A stretch of 12,784 nucleotides of DNA, from positions 1 to 12,784 of the forward strand of contig JAJKFJ010023758.1 in assembly GCA_027382625.1 (NCBI GenBank). The letters run 5' to 3'. The first letter of the stretch is position 1. Each line of letters begins with the position of its first letter. The DNA is from Tetmemena sp. SeJ-2015. Lineage: Eukaryota > Ciliophora > Spirotrichea > Sporadotrichida > Oxytrichidae. The notes under the pieces are model-generated. The model ran no database searches, was not told where the DNA came from, and saw only the letters and a program-made list of their open reading frames with translations. Positions 9,712 through 12,784 of this stretch are shown one piece after another. Position numbers and translations under genes: made by a program.

Positions 9712-10200
9712 TTAAGAGAGCAATGAGCGTAGAATATACTAAATCTAGCTTGTTGATTTAATTAATTATTATAGATGAAGAGAACTAAATAAATAATAAG
9801 CATAATAAATTTAAATTCATAGCAATTTAAAGCTGCTGCGTAGAAGTTACGTAGTCATAAATCTTTTTGTGGCTAGTGTCTTGGTTCAGATTCTGTGACA
9901 TCGAAATTTCTTCATAGGCACCTCCTATTGTAATGGCAGTAGAACAATCTATTCATATACTTTAAGGAGCTCTAATAAGCCCCATTTTGAGCTACTTAGC
10001 TTGAATTTTAACTACCTCCATTTTACAACTATTCATTTATATTTTACATTAATTCCAATTTTCATTTAAATGCTAACATACTATCTCTCACAATCTCACT
10101 CATTTTAACTTTCATTACTTGTATAAAGCATATCTTAGAATAGTTAAATAATAGTTAATTATTAAATAGAACTCTCTTTTGATTTCTTACCAATTTTAAA
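9712..10200. other. spacer between divergent copy 2 and RING gene
   Basis: 490 AT-rich bases. No protein-like frame was seen in either direction. It should contain both promoters. No specific element can be supported. Confidence 0.5.
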
Positions 10201-11900
10201 ATGGAAGCAACGATTTGCCTAGCCTGCAACAGGAATTTTACTCTCGATAATAGGAAGCCAGTGATCCTGGCAGAGTGTGGAGACACTATTTGCGAAAGCT
10301 GTCTGAATTCCTTCAAGAATCCTCAAGACTAACACTAATTTGAATGCCCTATTGATCATGTGAAACAAGAGATCCCCAAGAAACTAGTATAAAGGCAATA
10401 AATTTTTTTAATGAAACTAAATAAGTTTAAAAATTATTTTTAGCATTTTTATCTCTTATGATAGCTTAATAATTTTTAAAGAGGGAAGGTGAGTAAAATT
10501 TAAGATTAGATTTTTTTAATGAAAATAATTTGTCTTAAAGATTGCTATTCTATTTTTAGATTATAAAATTTAAACCTACTTGAATCTTTTTATTCTAAAA
10601 AATTGAAATAGCTATGATCTTATTCTTAATTCTATTTTACAACAGGGCTATCATCCGAATTTTGGAAAGCAACTAAAACAAAATTGGGAATTAACTATAC
10701 ATAACCTGCGAAAAGCATCATAATTAGCTCTGTTCTTACACAAAGAAAGACAGTACAATAAATGCAAAATTGTATTGTCGAGATTGTAACATTCATGATT
10801 ACTCCTTCATGAATATTGAATGGCATAATTTGATCAGAGAGAGAAAAGATAATTTAACTATGCTAAAGGAATGGCAAAAAACCATTCAAGATCTGATCAA
10901 TTTCTTCGAAAATGTAGTTATAGAAGGGAAAACCTGTAATAAAACTGACTATAAGAAAAACGTTATGAAAGTAGAAGAACTTTGTTATTCGTTTTAATAT
11001 GGCATTCAGTTAATTTAGTTTGCTATTTTGTTAAAATTAAGAGATAGAGATGCAACATTATCGCAAATAAATTTTCGTAATAAATTTTTTAACCATTGCT
11101 AATAAATAAAAGATATCATTTTGGTATAAGGAACTGTTCAGTTAGATAGTCTAAAAATCTCTGAAATTAAAATATTGATTGCTGTGCAAATTATGAAGAC
11201 TTGAGAGATAATTTTGTAATAGCTCTATTTAAATTTAAGCTTAGTTTTAAATATACATACAAATATATATAATTAGAGAAATCCTTAACAATACTTGGAG
11301 AATAGTTTTGATTCTATAAACAACAAAAACTTAAGTGAGGAAAAGATAGAAAAGTGGGAATACTAGCCAGGTTTTAATTATAAACTACAAGGTTTTTAAG
11401 AATCAAGAATCGTTTCACCTAACTCAATGAACTTTTTAAACAAGCTAATTTAAAGGTTTAGAGATAGAGATGCTTGTCATTTTTCTGAAGGTGCACGTCT
11501 AATTTATAATGGACGTTCAAATCTATTTAAAGGTTTTGCTGATATTGAGAAATATGAAAATTGTGCTATTTTGACCTTTATAAAGTCTGATAGAGGAAAA
11601 TGCTTTGGGAGTTGTTTCTCCGGTATTGTTGTGTTAGCAACAATTTAAAAAAAAAAATATAGAAGAACTCTATTTTTAATTATAAGAGTGCCTTTTTTTA
11701 TTATTTAAGATCTTCTTTTAAATTATTTTTTTCAGGGGGTCTAGATGCTGAGGACCAGTTCTAAAAATGCTTTATAAATTGAAGATATTATTTTTTAAAA
11801 ATAAGTAAATAGAGCTTTCTTTATCATCCCAGAACAAAAAATAACATTTTTTTCTAACATCCTTCTTAAATTTTTATAAATTAAATCTAAATTTATAAAT
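10201..11900 (+). CDS. RING / B-box / coiled-coil protein with probable TLDc domain, 3' end unresolved
   Basis: A TRIM-like order of domains, read with TAA/TAG as Gln from ATG 10201. The first MDS (10201-10395) holds a RING-like finger: CLAC, then AECGDTICESCL, then FECPID. Asp replaces the usual His of CGHxxC, and the last pair is CPxD. The second MDS (10647-11053) has a B-box-like cluster (CEKHH ... LYCRDCNIHDY) and a likely coiled coil (LKEWQKTIQDLINFFENVV). The third MDS (11474-11622) reads ARLIYNGRSNLFKGF and LTFIKSDRGKCFG, which resembles the central part of TLDc domains. Later parts (GLDAEDQFQKCF, KCFLYHPRTKNNIF) are uncertain and no stop was fixed. RING suggests E3 ubiquitin ligase activity; the altered zinc ligands make that uncertain. 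Confidence 0.75.
10396..10646 (+). other. IES in RING gene, pointer AGG
   Basis: AGG at 10393-10395 and 10644-10646; 251 bp, very AT-rich. Removal gives IPKKLVQRAIIRILESN in frame, as expected between a RING finger and a B-box. Confidence 0.75.
11054..11473 (+). other. large IES in RING gene, 14-base pointer
   Basis: AGAGATAGAGATGC occurs at 11040-11053 and again at 11460-11473, in the same codon phase. The 420 bp between contains a TGA in the incoming frame. Removal gives AILLKLRDRDACHFSEGARL. Confidence 0.88.
11623..11735 (+). other. 113 bp insert in RING gene: intron, or IES with GGT pointer
   Basis: GTATTG donor, T-rich tract and TTTTCAG acceptor give CFGSCFSGGLDAEDQF. A GGT repeat (11622-11624 and 11738-11740) would give the same frame with one Gly fewer. 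The pyrimidine tract favours an intron. Confidence 0.6.
11774..11818 (+). other. possible IES in RING gene, pointer GCTTT
   Basis: GCTTT at 11769-11773 and 11814-11818; 45 bp with in-frame TGA. Removal gives DQFQKCFLYHPRTKNNIF. The protein beyond the join is not clearly recognisable, so support is moderate. Confidence 0.5.
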
Positions 11901-11925
11901 CTAAAACTAGCAATTAATATAACTG

Positions 11926-12037
11926 AAGATGAGCCCGTTAGAAAAATATTCTTTTTCTCATTCGATCATGAAACTATTCACGATTGCATTCTTGAAAACT
12001 TGATGGATTTTAAATATCATTCAGATAAAGAGGAATA
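11926..12037 (+). other. coding-like fragment, perhaps a later MDS of the RING gene
   Basis: A frame reading DEPVRKIFFFSFDHETIHD and ILENLMDFKYHSDKEE has charged and hydrophobic residues in protein-like proportions, in a region that is otherwise extremely AT-rich. No family match and no secure pointer. Confidence 0.3.
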
Positions 12038-12607
12038 ATATTTATATGAAATTGTACATACCAGATTAAAAACATAAAGCATATATAAATAATTAGAGAG
12101 TACAAATAATTTAATACTCTTTGATAAATTTCTGTTCTTGATACTCAAATTTATATTCCTTAAGCTACTTATGTTTATTACATATGAAATAATATAAATC
12201 ATTCAAAAGGTTTATCCTCTACATAATGAAAGTAAGAGCCATGTATAATTATCAATTACAAACAAAATTTATTTCTTCAATAAAAATTAAAATTATAATT
12301 GAAATTTTTTATTTAATATGCAAATAATCAATCTAAATAATTAGTTTTCTAACATAAACTCAAAAAATATTTCTTCATTTTTTAATATTTTTTGTTTTCA
12401 CTTATTTTGACACAAGAATATCTATAAATCATATTAATTTGAAAGTAATAGGATGTGATTTATTCAAATATATTAACTAATATAACTATTACTCTATTTA
12501 TGTTTTTAAAATTTTATTTTAATAATATTCTAACTCCAAAACTTCATAATATGATAAGAAAGTGAAAATAAGTTGTGTATAATTAATTTCTTTATTAATA
12601 CTTATAA
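12038..12607. other. very AT-rich stretch with no supported gene
   Basis: About 570 bases of mostly A and T. Short open frames exist because of composition. It may be a large IES or an intergenic spacer between the RING gene and the convergent gene at the right edge. Confidence 0.45.
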
Positions 12608-12784
12608 TCATGCTAATTTTTATCCCTAAACTGGCAATCTAAAGTCTTCTAGGAAGATGACCTTGACGTCTGTCTCATATTCTCTGAATTTTATACCTTT
12701 AAGTGCTTCCTCTATCTCAGATAACTGAGTGTTAGGTTTCATAGGTTGCTTGATTATTACTTTGTTTACTAACTTTTTCAAAGG
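12608..12784 (-). CDS. 3' end of an unknown gene (partial)
   Basis: From the right edge the minus strand is open in frame for 58 codons (TAG as Gln) to TGA at 12610-12608. It includes VIIKQPMKPNTQLSEIEEAL, KGIKFREYETDVKVIFLEDF and RLPV. GC content rises sharply compared with the AT-rich DNA to the left, and codons look like the other genes here. No family was recognised. It may be one MDS, with the true end further left. Confidence 0.6.

Overview
The window reads as germline (micronuclear) DNA of a spirotrich ciliate, most likely a hypotrich of the Oxytricha/Stylonychia kind. Three things show this. (1) Recognisable genes are cut into coding pieces (MDSs) by short AT-rich non-coding inserts (IESs). 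In nearly every case a 2-14 bp direct repeat (pointer) lies at both ends, and removing the insert plus one repeat copy restores the frame and the protein family. (2) TAA and TAG are read as glutamine: they fall at family positions where the neighbouring paralogue has CAA or CAG, and all complete reading frames end in TGA. (3) GT-AG introns are present as well and can be told apart from the IESs. I resolved about 33 IESs and about 11 introns by hand; none was tested by RNA or by a macronuclear sequence.

Layout. 2-160 (+): probable 3' end of an unknown gene. 161-890: AT-rich spacer. 891-3141 (+): catalytic subunit A of the vacuolar H+-ATPase, with seven IESs, two introns and one damaged stretch (about 1381-1700). 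3142-3903: spacer between convergent genes. 3904-6627 (-) and 6807-9711 (-): two tandem paralogues of a CRAL-TRIO (Sec14-like) lipid-binding protein, here called copy 1 and copy 2. Both carry a long disordered tail that ends in a dicysteine motif. 9712-10200: spacer between divergent genes. 10201 to about 11900 (+): RING / B-box / coiled-coil protein with a probable TLDc domain, 3' end unresolved. 12608-12784 (-): 3' end of an unknown gene.

The genes do not form a pathway. In this kind of organism each would be expected on its own small macronuclear chromosome. V-ATPase acidifies vacuoles; the CRAL-TRIO pair probably binds or moves lipids at membranes; the RING/B-box/TLDc protein is likely a ubiquitin-related or stress protein. 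The most informative parts are the paralogue pair, where five intron positions match but most IES positions do not, and the damaged V-ATPase stretch, which lacks about 20 conserved codons.
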